Below, in pieces: positions 1 to 7,224 of a stretch of 11,012 bases of DNA (positions are counted from its first letter, which is position 1; every line of letters starts with the position of its first letter). This stretch comes from Planctomycetaceae bacterium UBA6163. GTDB taxonomy: Bacteria; Planctomycetota; Planctomycetia; Pirellulales; Pirellulaceae. The DNA lies in NCBI GenBank assembly GCA_002428205.1, contig DIUH01000293.1, positions 1,251-12,262 on the forward strand, in the 5' to 3' direction. Under the pieces are notes generated by a model. That model was given only the letters and a program-made list of their open reading frames with translations, was not told the DNA's origin and did no database searches. Made by a program: the position numbers and the translations under genes.

Positions 1-527
1 TCAGACCCACCGGAAGCATCATCGGTGGTTTCGGTAAAGTCGATCGCCGTGTCGGTAAACTCTTGCAACATCGAGTCAGCCGACTCGCCTTCGACCTGGC
101 CGTAGTAGGCGTTGATCGCTTCGACGATTGCGGTACGTGGGGCGAGAGCGGTTTCGATCTTCTTATTTAATATGAAGCGCAGCTTTTCGATCACTTCCAG
201 GTCGAACGGATCAGCGACCAGGACGCGGATCGCCCCGTCTTGGCTGGAATAAGGGATGACCGTATTTTCTCGGGCCACCGATTCAGGCACTTGCTCGATC
301 ACATCATCGGGGATGCGGTGTTCGCGCAAGTCGACGTATGGCATGTGGTTAAAGTCAGCGAGCGCCTTGGTAACCTCTTCAGGCGTCGCATACTCAAGCT
401 GGATCAGGCAGTCGCCAACGGATTTCCCCGTCGACCGCGACATCTCGGTAGCTTCGGAAAGCTGGTCAAGTGCGATGACTCCGCGTTTGAGCAGCAGGTC
501 GGTAAATTCTTGGGGGATTTTGGCCAT
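1..527 (-). CDS. GspE/PilB-type secretion or pilus assembly ATPase, N-terminal part (runs off the left edge)
   Basis: The first 175 residues of a protein read leftward and stay open to the window edge. They match the N-terminal MshEN/T2SSE_N domain that precedes the hexameric ATPase core in type II secretion GspE and type IV pilus PilB proteins. Residues 1-60 carry the helical pattern (LLLKRGVIALDQLSEA, then GKSVGDCLIQLEYATPEEV). Residues 61-145 carry the second half: MPYVDLREHRIPDDVIEQVPE, then a strand region with VLVADPFDLE, then IVEAINAYYGQ. From residue 146 an acidic linker begins, as expected before the second N-domain or the ATPase. Walker A/B and the tetracysteine motif would lie outside the window, so the choice between pilus extension and secretion cannot be made. 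The ATG at 525-527 begins MAKIPQEF, a normal family start; no clear Shine-Dalgarno precedes it. Family is fairly sure, subfamily is not. Confidence 0.82.
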   Translation of the reverse strand, partial: MAKIPQEFTDLLLKRGVIALDQLSEATEMSRSTGKSVGDCLIQLEYATPEEVTKALADFNHMPYVDLREHRIPDDVIEQVPESVARENTVIPYSSQDGAIRVLVADPFDLEVIEKLRFILNKKIETALAPRTAIVEAINAYYGQVEGESADSMLQEFTDTAIDFTETTDDASGGS

Positions 528-920
528 CGCCAGAGCTGTGGGTTAAAAGACTAGAGTGGAAAGGCCACGACGCGATTTGAGATTAGACAGAATAACATCG
601 GCAAAGCAACGTTGCGAAGGAAAACAAGGAAAGCGAGGCTGGCCAGCAAAAGAAATCTCTTGACCGCACGCCGAAACACCCCTGCAGACCAGAACAACCA
701 CCCCTCCGAAAACTTCACCGACTAGCTTTCTGATTCGACCTAACTTAATCCCGGCGCCCTAGCGACCGTCACAAACGGACACTGATTTTGGCGAACCGAG
801 CAACATGTTTTGACGTACGGGTGTCGCACCTGAGGGCGATGCGAGTATGCTATCGCCATCGGACATTTTATCTTTTCATCGCCCGATGCCTTTCATCGTT
901 TTTGATTCGGATTTGAACGA
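528..920. other. Non-coding region between divergent genes
   Basis: About 390 bases separate the start of the GspE/PilB-like gene from that of the ABC permease, so promoters for both should lie here. I see no ORF I would believe and no tRNA-like fold. A TTGACG hexamer at 810-815 has no good -10 partner at normal spacing. An inverted repeat GGCGAT (835-840) / ATCGCC (852-857) with an 11-base loop lies about 65 bases before the permease start; it could be an operator or chance. No confident promoter can be assigned to either gene. Confidence 0.5.
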
Positions 921-2660
921 ATGCTTGCATCTTTTGTTGGCCACGGTTTATTGCTCGGACAAACCACAACCTGGATGGCAAGCTGGCTGACGCCGATCTG
1001 GGTGCTGTCGATCGGCCTGCTGCTGGGTGCCGTTCTGCTGGTTGGAACGCTGGGCGTCCTTTCGATTTTATCATTGACTCCGCTGGGAAAAATAGCGGAT
1101 TCGCCCCGATTGGCTCGCACCGTTTCTGTAGTGCTGGGCGGCATTGTGGGCGCGGCATTGTGCGCGACCTTTGTGCCGCAATCGGATGACAATGGCCAGA
1201 TGTTGATTCTGCCGCTGCTGATCCTGGGATTGGCTATCGGGTTTGCGGTCATTTATGGGATGTGGCATCGGACACGATCCGAATTGTTTTCCATGCTGTC
1301 CGAGGGTGTGGTGCCATATTTGCTGGGGACGGCAGGCGCATTCGCGGTGGTGGGTTTGGTGTCGACTCCGTTGGTGGCAGAGCCGAATCAGGTGTTAGGG
1401 TCGATTTGGCAGGTGAACCTGTTCAGCGACGGGACAGAGCGATTTGTCCGCACGTTGGACGCCGCGCCGACCGATTTGGCGAACCCGGACGATGCCGAGT
1501 TCCAGAAGGTGCCGATGGATTACGTGATGTTCAACATTGCGGAATTGACGCTAACCAGCGATAGAACGATCATCATCGCCGATGCGGACAAGCCGGCTGA
1601 TTTCTTGATGCCACCGGTACGAGTCAATGCGGGCGAGACGGTCCGATACTTACGAGAAGGCTTGGACCCGCCTCCGTTGCCACTGGATCCTGCGCGGGTG
1701 TTCATGCAAAACCGCGAAGTCGACCCGGCGACAGTGACAATCACGATGACCACGCGGCCAACCGTTCCCGAGGCTTCATCGATCGTGGTCACCGCGATCG
1801 GATTCTTTGCCTTGTTTATGACTTACATCGCCCTTCGTCAGGCCGCACCCCGGATATCGGCGGTCGCACTGGCAACGGCGAAAAGCGAAATGGCCCAACC
1901 GCTGTACCTGTTGCTGGTGGCGCTGGGGTTGTTCGGTGTGGCACTGTTCACGATCCTGCCGTTTAACACGCTGGGCGAAGACATCCGCTTGATGAAGGAC
2001 AGCGGCGTTACGCTGATCATGGTGCTTGGGATGCTGCAAGCCGTTTGGTCAGCCGGCACGAGCGTCAGCGAAGAAATCGAAGGCCGCACGGCGCTGACGG
2101 TATTAAGCAAGCCGATCAGCCGCGGTTCGTTCTTGATCGGTAAGTACATGGGGATCATGTTAACCGTGCTGGTGATGTTCGTAATCATCGGCGCGTTTTT
2201 CATGTTCGTGCTCAGTTATAAGCCGATTTATGACGCGCGGGAAAACTCACTCGAGATGCCCGCCTGGAACGTCGGCCATGAGGAACTGATGTCGACCGTA
2301 CCGGCGCTGCTGCTGTATTTCATGGAAACGATGGCGATCGGCGGGATCGCTGTGGCTCTGGCAACTCGATTGCCATTGATCGCCAACTTTGTAGTGTGCT
2401 TCGTGATTTATGTGATCGGCAACTTGACCGCGCCGCTTGTCAGGTCAACTGTCGGCGAAAACGAACTGGTCGGTTTTGTCGGCAAACTGATCGCTGTTGT
2501 GATCCCCAACTTGAACACGTTCAACGTTCAATCAGCGGTCGACGCGGGGAATCCGATCCCAGCAATCTATCTGGCCGGCGCCTTCAATTATTTATTCTTC
2601 TTTAGCATCATGATCATGATGCTGGCGTTGTTGATGTTTGAAGAGCGCGACTTGGCATAA
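921..2660 (+). CDS. ABC-2 type transporter permease with large extracytoplasmic insert
   Basis: A 579-residue integral membrane protein of the ABC-2 permease type, the membrane half of an ABC exporter. Hydrophobic segments lie at roughly 24-50, 66-84, 95-113, 131-152, 286-305, 326-346, 362-380, 405-431, 458-482, 486-505 and 547-571. Between the fourth and fifth is a soluble stretch of about 130 residues (153-285), rich in charged and proline residues, which I infer to be extracytoplasmic. The family signature is at 384-408: EEIEGRTALTVLSKPISRG followed by a conserved Lys (GKYMG), which fits the cytoplasmic coupling helix of ABC-2 permeases related to NosY. No ATPase gene adjoins it here, so the partner must be encoded elsewhere. 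The ATG at 921 has no Shine-Dalgarno; internal ATGs are possible, but this start keeps the first hydrophobic segment whole. The exported substrate is unknown. Confidence 0.8.
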   Translation: MLASFVGHGLLLGQTTTWMASWLTPIWVLSIGLLLGAVLLVGTLGVLSILSLTPLGKIADSPRLARTVSVVLGGIVGAALCATFVPQSDDNGQMLILPLLILGLAIGFAVIYGMWHRTRSELFSMLSEGVVPYLLGTAGAFAVVGLVSTPLVAEPNQVLGSIWQVNLFSDGTERFVRTLDAAPTDLANPDDAEFQKVPMDYVMFNIAELTLTSDRTIIIADADKPADFLMPPVRVNAGETVRYLREGLDPPPLPLDPARVFMQNREVDPATVTITMTTRPTVPEASSIVVTAIGFFALFMTYIALRQAAPRISAVALATAKSEMAQPLYLLLVALGLFGVALFTILPFNTLGEDIRLMKDSGVTLIMVLGMLQAVWSAGTSVSEEIEGRTALTVLSKPISRGSFLIGKYMGIMLTVLVMFVIIGAFFMFVLSYKPIYDARENSLEMPAWNVGHEELMSTVPALLLYFMETMAIGGIAVALATRLPLIANFVVCFVIYVIGNLTAPLVRSTVGENELVGFVGKLIAVVIPNLNTFNVQSAVDAGNPIPAIYLAGAFNYLFFFSIMIMMLALLMFEERDLA

Positions 2661-2675
2661 AGCCCGTGAAGTTAT

Positions 2676-2740
2676 GTGGCATAGGCTTCCCAGCCTGTGA
2701 ATTCTCTAAAAATAGTACACAGGCTAGAAGCCTATGCCAC
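2676..2740. repeat. Long imperfect palindrome overlapping the DUF202 start codon
   Basis: The left arm (2676-2699, starting GTGGCATAGGCTTC) and the right arm (2718-2740, ending GAAGCCTATGCCAC) are reverse complements over 23-24 bases apart from one substitution and one extra base near the middle. They are separated by an AT-rich 18-base loop. The RNA would form a strong hairpin just after the permease stop. I remember near-identical palindromes between genes in Rhodopirellula genomes, so this is probably a dispersed element, but that is memory and not a search. There is no U-tract after the stem, so it is not a textbook terminator. Confidence 0.85.
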
Positions 2741-3111
2741 TGTCTGATTTTGATCCGCGAGTCTTCTTTGCCGCCGAGCGGACATTGCTAGCTTGGATTC
2801 GCACCGGCATCGCGATCCTCGCGCTGGGATTCGTCGTCGCAAGGTTCGGACTGTTTGTTCAATTGCTGGGCACACAATCCGATGCGGCATTGGCTAATAC
2901 GCACCCCAAGCTTTCGGCCGGACTGGGGATCACATTTGTCTTGGCAGGGGTTTTGGCGATTCTGTTAGCCGCTGTTCAGCATCGTCGATTCATTGCGACG
3001 TTGTCCGCTAGCGATCTGCCACCGGCGTATTCGCGAACGTATGCGATCATCGTAGCTTTGATGGTCGCAGGCTTAGGAATCGCGCTGGCTTGCTATTTAG
3101 TAATCACATAG
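2734..3111 (+). CDS. DUF202 / YidH-like small membrane protein
   Basis: A 125-residue protein with the DUF202 signature near the N-terminus: DPRVFFAAERTLLAWIRTG at residues 7-25, where AERT and AWIRTG are the hallmark. Three hydrophobic segments follow (about 24-45, 62-83 and 102-124), the usual three-helix layout, and the length is normal for the family. DUF202 domains are found alone, as in E. coli YidH, or fused to VTC polyphosphate polymerase domains; the biochemical role of the stand-alone form is not known. The ATG at 2734 is the only sensible start, since the conserved region begins six codons later. It lies inside the right arm of a palindrome with no visible Shine-Dalgarno. The gap to the upstream permease is 73 bases, so co-transcription is possible but would pass through the palindrome. 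Confidence 0.85.
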   Translation: MPLSDFDPRVFFAAERTLLAWIRTGIAILALGFVVARFGLFVQLLGTQSDAALANTHPKLSAGLGITFVLAGVLAILLAAVQHRRFIATLSASDLPPAYSRTYAIIVALMVAGLGIALACYLVIT

Positions 3112-3140
3112 AAGATGTGAGACGCCCGCGGCTAGCGCCA

Positions 3141-3159
3141 TCGGGTCAGTAAGACCCGA
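3141..3159. terminator. Perfect 7-bp hairpin between convergent genes
   Basis: TCGGGTC (3141-3147), loop AGTAA, GACCCGA (3153-3159). It lies between the stops of the convergent DUF202 and thioesterase-crotonase genes and directly abuts the latter's stop. It has no T-tract on either side, so it could be a weak bidirectional terminator, an RNA 3'-end stabiliser or part of a dispersed repeat. The GC-rich stretch just before it (3124-3144) looks like another repeat fragment of the Rhodopirellula type. Confidence 0.4.
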
Positions 3160-3160
3160 G

Positions 3161-4522
3161 TTACCTAGAAAACTTCGGCTTTCGCTTTTCTTTAAACGCC
3201 GCGATTCCCTCTTTCGCATCGGCACCTTGCAGACAACGTATATAAGCAGCCGTGTCGGCTAAGAATGCAGTCTTGGGTTGCAAGCCTTCGTCGATATGAA
3301 TCAGTTGCTTGGTCGATCGTAACGCTTCAGGTGGCATCGCCAGCAATTCATCTGCCCAGTTTTTAGCGTTGGCCAGCAACATGCCCGCGGGGCTCAATCG
3401 CTGGACCAATCCATATTGCAACGCCGTTTGTGCATTGATCGGTTTGCCGGTCAAGCACATTTCCATGGCGCGGCCTTTGCCGATCAAGGATGTTAATTGG
3501 GCGATCCCATAACCGGGTGGCCAACCGAGCAAAACTTCTGGCATCCCAAACGTGGCGTTATGAGATGCGATTCTTAGGTCACACGCCGATGCGGCAACAC
3601 AACCGCCGCCCAGCGCTAGGCCGTTGATCGCACCCAGAAATATCTGGGGCAGTTGTTCCCATGCTAGATACATTCGCGCTTGTCGGTAGCTTAGTTCCTG
3701 GGCCTTTTCGATCGACAGCGTTCCGACTTCTGGGACGTCATCGCCAGCACAAAACGCCTCGCCGGATCCGGTAACGATCACAACACGTATCTGCGGATGA
3801 CGCGACAGGTATCCGTTGACTCGTTCCCAATCCTCGGTCATCTCAAAATTGACCGCGTTCTTCTTGGCGGGCCGATTCAGCTTTACAATCGCCAAACTGC
3901 CGGAAACGTCAACCTCAAGGGTACGGGTAACTGGTAAAGGTTCCATAGACGATGATGGTGTCAGGTTGGTTGTTTTGGGCATCAGCAGATCGACCGGGGA
4001 AGGGTAGGTGCCAGACGAAGCGACGGGTAGGTTCGCAATACCATCCATCCAAGACAGAGGCATGTGGGACGGGGGAGCGGCCGACTTCTCCGCCATCTTT
4101 TTGGCGACACGTTCGAGTTTGACGACCGCACGCCGATGAACGCCTCGGCCGATTTGTTCATGGCGATCATATGCCGCAACTTCGAAATCGATCGTCCGGC
4201 CGCTGACGGCGGTCACTCGCGCCACCCCGCGAACGATCTCCCCCAACGGCGTGCCGGCCATGTGGTCGATGTTCACCGAAGCACCCACCGAGGCTTCGCC
4301 CGAATCCAAAAACGGCTCGATCACTTTTCGCGCCGCTCGCTCCATCAACAAGATCATAAAAGGCGTCGAAAACACGACCGCCGACACGCTGGGGTCCGCG
4401 ACATCGTCCGCCAATCGTGAACCGACCAGCGAAGGCGGCGGAAACCCCAGGTGAATCGTGTGCTCAGCCGCGACCTGCCAAACCAGTTCAGCTTCGGCCC
4501 CAATCGTTAGTCCAGAACGCAT
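3161..4522 (-). CDS. Fusion of FlK-like acyl-CoA thioesterase and crotonase (enoyl-CoA hydratase/isomerase)
   Basis: A 453-residue protein with two CoA-ester domains. Residues 1-140 resemble the hotdog-fold fluoroacetyl-CoA thioesterase FlK and related thioesterases. Its catalytic Thr, Glu and His are present in order: T53 in FSTPFMI, E61 in LMERAA and H87 in NIDHMAGTPLG. Residues about 141-195 are a Pro/Ser/Lys-rich linker. Residues 196-453 are a crotonase: LNRPAKKNAVN (215-225), the oxyanion-hole segments AFCAGDD (256-262) and INGLALGGGC (299-308), and FGMPEVLLG (325-333). Of the two catalytic glutamates of enoyl-CoA hydratase (rat E144 and E164), the second is kept (E329) but the first is replaced by V309. 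Isomerisation or another crotonase reaction is therefore more likely than hydration. One continuous frame spans both domains. ATG 4520-4522 gives a normal FlK-type N-terminus, with no Shine-Dalgarno seen. The physiological substrate is unknown. The protein has no signal peptide and is presumably cytoplasmic. Confidence 0.85.
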   Translation of the reverse strand: MRSGLTIGAEAELVWQVAAEHTIHLGFPPPSLVGSRLADDVADPSVSAVVFSTPFMILLMERAARKVIEPFLDSGEASVGASVNIDHMAGTPLGEIVRGVARVTAVSGRTIDFEVAAYDRHEQIGRGVHRRAVVKLERVAKKMAEKSAAPPSHMPLSWMDGIANLPVASSGTYPSPVDLLMPKTTNLTPSSSMEPLPVTRTLEVDVSGSLAIVKLNRPAKKNAVNFEMTEDWERVNGYLSRHPQIRVVIVTGSGEAFCAGDDVPEVGTLSIEKAQELSYRQARMYLAWEQLPQIFLGAINGLALGGGCVAASACDLRIASHNATFGMPEVLLGWPPGYGIAQLTSLIGKGRAMEMCLTGKPINAQTALQYGLVQRLSPAGMLLANAKNWADELLAMPPEALRSTKQLIHIDEGLQPKTAFLADTAAYIRCLQGADAKEGIAAFKEKRKPKFSR

Positions 4523-4627
4523 GCGAAAGATTGAAAAAGAGAAACGGGATCGTTCGACGCCAGTTGATCTTAATCCATTTCGCCGCCAGCGTTACCAGAC
4601 CAGTTCGATCGACGCAGAGACCGCAAT

Positions 4628-4656
4628 TTGACAGCACGACGACAATTGTTTATACT
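4628..4656 (+). promoter_or_regulatory. Near-consensus sigma70 promoter for the haem protein gene
   Basis: The -35 box TTGACA (4628-4633) matches the consensus exactly. A 17-base spacer follows, then the -10 box TATACT (4651-4656), five of six bases. A start site near 4663 would give a leader of about 100 bases before the ATG at 4764. This is the clearest promoter in the window. It lies in the 241-base gap between divergent genes. The region nearer the thioesterase-crotonase start (4523-4620) shows no clear promoter for that gene. Confidence 0.7.
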
Positions 4657-4683
4657 GACCTGCACATTTGCAGTACCACCTTC

Positions 4684-4736
4684 AGGCGGCGTTTGTTAAT
4701 CAATCCTTCCTCCCCCGAAAAGCCGCCTAAAGGCGG
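4684..4736 (+). promoter_or_regulatory. Leader with two mutually exclusive hairpins
   Basis: Segment A, AGGCGGC (4684-4690), is complementary to segment B, GCCGCCT (4722-4728), over 7 bp. Segment B can instead pair with segment C: CCGCC (4723-4727), loop TAAA, GGCGG (4732-4736). Both structures use B, so only one can form at a time. They lie between the promoter and the start codon. The B-C part followed by GACTACAAAC resembles a short dispersed repeat I recall from Pirellulaceae genomes, so this may be repeat-derived and not a dedicated switch. Confidence 0.4.
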
Positions 4737-4763
4737 GACTACAAACGAGTGCAGTGGTTTGTT

Positions 4764-6092
4764 ATGGGCATTGAATCAAAGGTCCGATCCTTATGCTTAA
4801 CCGTCGCGACGATGGCTGTGGCGATTGCCACCGCTTTGGCGATCTCCTCGGTCGCTTTCGCACAATCGTCGACTTTTGAACAACCGCCGATTGATTACCT
4901 AAACGCTCCGGTCAACGATCCGGTTGCCCAATTGGCGGATCGGATCAAATCTGGCACGACAAAGTTAGATTTTGATAACAAACAGGGTTACTTGTTAGCA
5001 GTGCTGAAGGAATTGGATATACCGATCAGCTCGCAAACGCTGGTATTTTCAAAAACTAGTTTACAGTTACAACGGATTTCGCCACGCCGGCCGCGGGCGC
5101 TGTATTTCAACGACGACGTTTATGTCGGATTTTGCCAGAACGGCGACGTTCTGGAGTTTGCAGCCACTGATCCGATGCAAGGCGCAATCTTCTACACACT
5201 TGACCAATCAAAAACCGACCGTCCGGAGTTCGTTCGCGACCGCGGCAGTTGTTTGACTTGCCACGCGTCAACGCGAACACAAAACGTACCGGGCTATCTG
5301 GTCCGCAGCGTCTTTGCCGATGGATCTGGATATCCGATTCTGGGCAGTGGCACCTACAACACCGATCACACCAGCCCGATGGAGCAACGCTGGGGCGGAT
5401 GGTATGTCACAGGCACTCACGGCAAAACGAAACATATGGGAAACGTTCTTTATGACAAGGACGACATTCGTGGGAATCGCGAACTTTCGGGCATGGGTTC
5501 CAATATCACGTCGCTCGATTCGCTGGTCTCGACAAGTGCATACCTTTCGCCTCACAGCGACTTGGTTGCCCTGATGGTATTGGAACATCAAACCCAAATG
5601 CACAACGCGATCGCTGCGGCCAATTATGAGACTCGTCAAGCACTCCATCAATCATTCCAAATGAATGAACTACTGGAGCGTGGTGAAGGCTATGTCAGCG
5701 ACAGTGCACAGCGCAGGATTGATGCGGTCGCGGAGAACGTTGTAAGGCACTTGTTAATGTCTGGTGAAATCCGCTTGAGCGAACCGATCGCCGGGACCAG
5801 CGACTTTGCCGAACAGTTTGAGGCGCGAGGAAAACTAGACATCAAAGGTCGATCGCTGCGGAAACTCGACCTGCAAAACCGTGTTTTCAAGTATCCTTGC
5901 AGCTACTTGATCGATTCGCCAGCCTTTGATTCCTTGCCGGATCACGTTCGCAAACGCATCTACGACCGACTAGTAAACGTTTTGGTCGATGGCGAAAGCT
6001 CAAAAGACTTTGACCATCTGTCGTCGGACGATCGCCAGACGGTAACGGATATCCTGAAGGAATTAAAACCTGAGTTTGCGGCCCGATTGTAA
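4764..6092 (+). CDS. Secreted protein with a single haem c motif (CxxCH), function unknown
   Basis: A 442-residue protein. An N-terminal signal peptide (KVRS, a hydrophobic stretch, then SSVAFA) predicts cleavage after A33 and a periplasmic or otherwise extracytoplasmic location. One haem c attachment motif, C163-L-T-C166-H167, sits in the conserved stretch RDRGSCLTCHASTRTQNVPG. The sequence around it (VRSVFADGSGYP, MEQRWGGWYVTGTHG, and later KYPCSYLIDSPAFDSLPD) looks like a family I have seen as hypothetical or cytochrome-c-like proteins in planctomycetes and other environmental bacteria. I cannot name a reaction. Met and His residues after the motif could be the sixth haem ligand. Other cysteines are C124 and C379. 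The frame also allows a GTG start at 4749, but the ATG at 4764 gives a cleaner signal peptide; neither has a good Shine-Dalgarno. The stop is 18 bases from the stop of the convergent dehydrogenase. Confidence 0.75.
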   Translation: MGIESKVRSLCLTVATMAVAIATALAISSVAFAQSSTFEQPPIDYLNAPVNDPVAQLADRIKSGTTKLDFDNKQGYLLAVLKELDIPISSQTLVFSKTSLQLQRISPRRPRALYFNDDVYVGFCQNGDVLEFAATDPMQGAIFYTLDQSKTDRPEFVRDRGSCLTCHASTRTQNVPGYLVRSVFADGSGYPILGSGTYNTDHTSPMEQRWGGWYVTGTHGKTKHMGNVLYDKDDIRGNRELSGMGSNITSLDSLVSTSAYLSPHSDLVALMVLEHQTQMHNAIAAANYETRQALHQSFQMNELLERGEGYVSDSAQRRIDAVAENVVRHLLMSGEIRLSEPIAGTSDFAEQFEARGKLDIKGRSLRKLDLQNRVFKYPCSYLIDSPAFDSLPDHVRKRIYDRLVNVLVDGESSKDFDHLSSDDRQTVTDILKELKPEFAARL

Positions 6093-6110
6093 GCCGCGCG
6101 ACGGTCAAGT

Positions 6111-7148
6111 TCATCGCTGCGGACGGACGACGACTTTCATTTGGTCGGGGTCGCCTGCGTGCAATCGTTCGAACCAAAGTGGCGCATCGGCCAGCGTGAT
6201 TTGCGACGTAATCAGCGGCGCGACGTTGATCGCCCCGCTGCTCATCAATTCGATGCACTGAGGGTACTCGCCGTTGCAGCCGCAGGTTCCCTGCAGGCTG
6301 ATCTCGCGAGTCACGACGCTTTGCAGTGGCAGTTCGATCGTTGGTGAAACGTTGCCAACGAGCGTGACGTGGCCACCTTTGCGCACCGATTCGATCGCGG
6401 TCTTAATCGTCACCGTCGCACCGACGACTTCCAAAGCTACATCGGCACCGCGTCCACCGGTCATTTCGCGAATCGCCGCTGGCACGTCGCACAAGTCGCT
6501 GCGCAGAACATCGGTCGCGCCCAGTTGTTTCGCAACCGTCAATCGATTGTCGTTGATGTCGACGGCGATCACGCGTGTCGCACCGGCCGCTTTGGCCGCT
6601 TGCAAAGTCAGCAGGCCGATCATCCCGGCACCGACGATTACGACGCTGTCGCCCAACTTGATCGGCGAAACGTTTACGGCATGGACGCCGACGGAGACCG
6701 CTTCGACCAGCGCCGCGTGTTCGAACGGCATTCCATCGGGCAACAGATAAACGATCCGTCGCGGCACCGCGATCCGTTCGGCGAACGCGCCATGCCGACG
6801 ATACTCGCCACACGAAACGCCCAAAACACGACGATTGTTGCACAAGTTTTGATGGCCACTGCGGCAAAACTCGCACTTCCCGCAGGAAACCATCGAGTCA
6901 AAAGTGACGCGATCGCCGGCGACCAAGTCGTCGACATCCGAACCGACACTGACGACGATCCCAGCCGCTTCGTGGCCCATGATCAATGGTGGGATCCGGC
7001 GACCGGTGCTGCCATCATAGCCGTGTATGTCGCTGCCACAGATTCCGCACGCTTCGACTTGAATCAGCACATCATCGGCACCGATTTGTGGTTCATCGAC
7101 GTCGGTTACTTCAAGGCGTTTGTAATCGGTCAGCAGCAGGGCTTTCAT
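6111..7148 (-). CDS. Zinc-dependent medium-chain alcohol/polyol dehydrogenase
   Basis: A 345-residue member of the medium-chain dehydrogenase/reductase superfamily, most like the sorbitol/threonine/galactitol-phosphate dehydrogenase branch; it should oxidise a secondary alcohol using NAD(P). Catalytic zinc ligands are visible as C37 (ACGICGSD), H59-E60 (MGHEAAG) and probably E149 (ALVEAVSVG). The four structural zinc cysteines are all present: C89, C92, C95 and C103 (SCGKCEFCRSGHQNLC). The Rossmann motif is G173-A-G-M-I-G178, and D197 at the end of the next strand (VIAVDIND) favours NAD over NADP. Length is typical. ATG 7146-7148 begins MKALLLTDYKRLEV, the normal family start. The upstream symporter gene on the same strand suggests import and oxidation of one compound, but the substrate cannot be read from the sequence. 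The dehydrogenase class is sure; sorbitol versus other polyols is open. Confidence 0.9.
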   Translation of the reverse strand: MKALLLTDYKRLEVTDVDEPQIGADDVLIQVEACGICGSDIHGYDGSTGRRIPPLIMGHEAAGIVVSVGSDVDDLVAGDRVTFDSMVSCGKCEFCRSGHQNLCNNRRVLGVSCGEYRRHGAFAERIAVPRRIVYLLPDGMPFEHAALVEAVSVGVHAVNVSPIKLGDSVVIVGAGMIGLLTLQAAKAAGATRVIAVDINDNRLTVAKQLGATDVLRSDLCDVPAAIREMTGGRGADVALEVVGATVTIKTAIESVRKGGHVTLVGNVSPTIELPLQSVVTREISLQGTCGCNGEYPQCIELMSSGAINVAPLITSQITLADAPLWFERLHAGDPDQMKVVVRPQR

Positions 7149-7185
7149 TATTTTGTCTCGAGCGAGTTGATGTTCGTTTAGAGCA

Positions 7186-7215
7186 AGGATATCCCAAACT
7201 GAGGGCTTTTGTCAG
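7186..7215 (-). promoter_or_regulatory. Possible promoter of the dehydrogenase gene
   Basis: Reading leftward, CTGACA (7215-7210, five of six to the -35 consensus) is followed after 18 bases by TATCCT (7191-7186, four of six to the -10 consensus). This would place a start site near 7179 and a leader of about 30 bases. It lies just after the tandem hairpins, so the dehydrogenase may be transcribed on its own. The match is weak. Confidence 0.3.
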
Positions 7216-7224
7216 GGATCGTCG

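Noticed and set aside
240..554. Plus-strand frame opposite the GspE/PilB-like gene
   Set aside because: The minus strand gives a clear MshEN-type domain that stays open to the window edge; the plus-strand product has no recognisable features.
4417..4800. 127-codon plus-strand frame across the intergenic region before the haem protein
   Set aside because: It starts antisense to the thioesterase domain, runs through the promoter and hairpins, and has no protein-like features.
6369..7181. Long plus-strand frame (270 codons) opposite the dehydrogenase
   Set aside because: It lies fully antisense to a well-supported zinc dehydrogenase, has no recognisable domain, and its composition follows from the opposite strand's codon usage.
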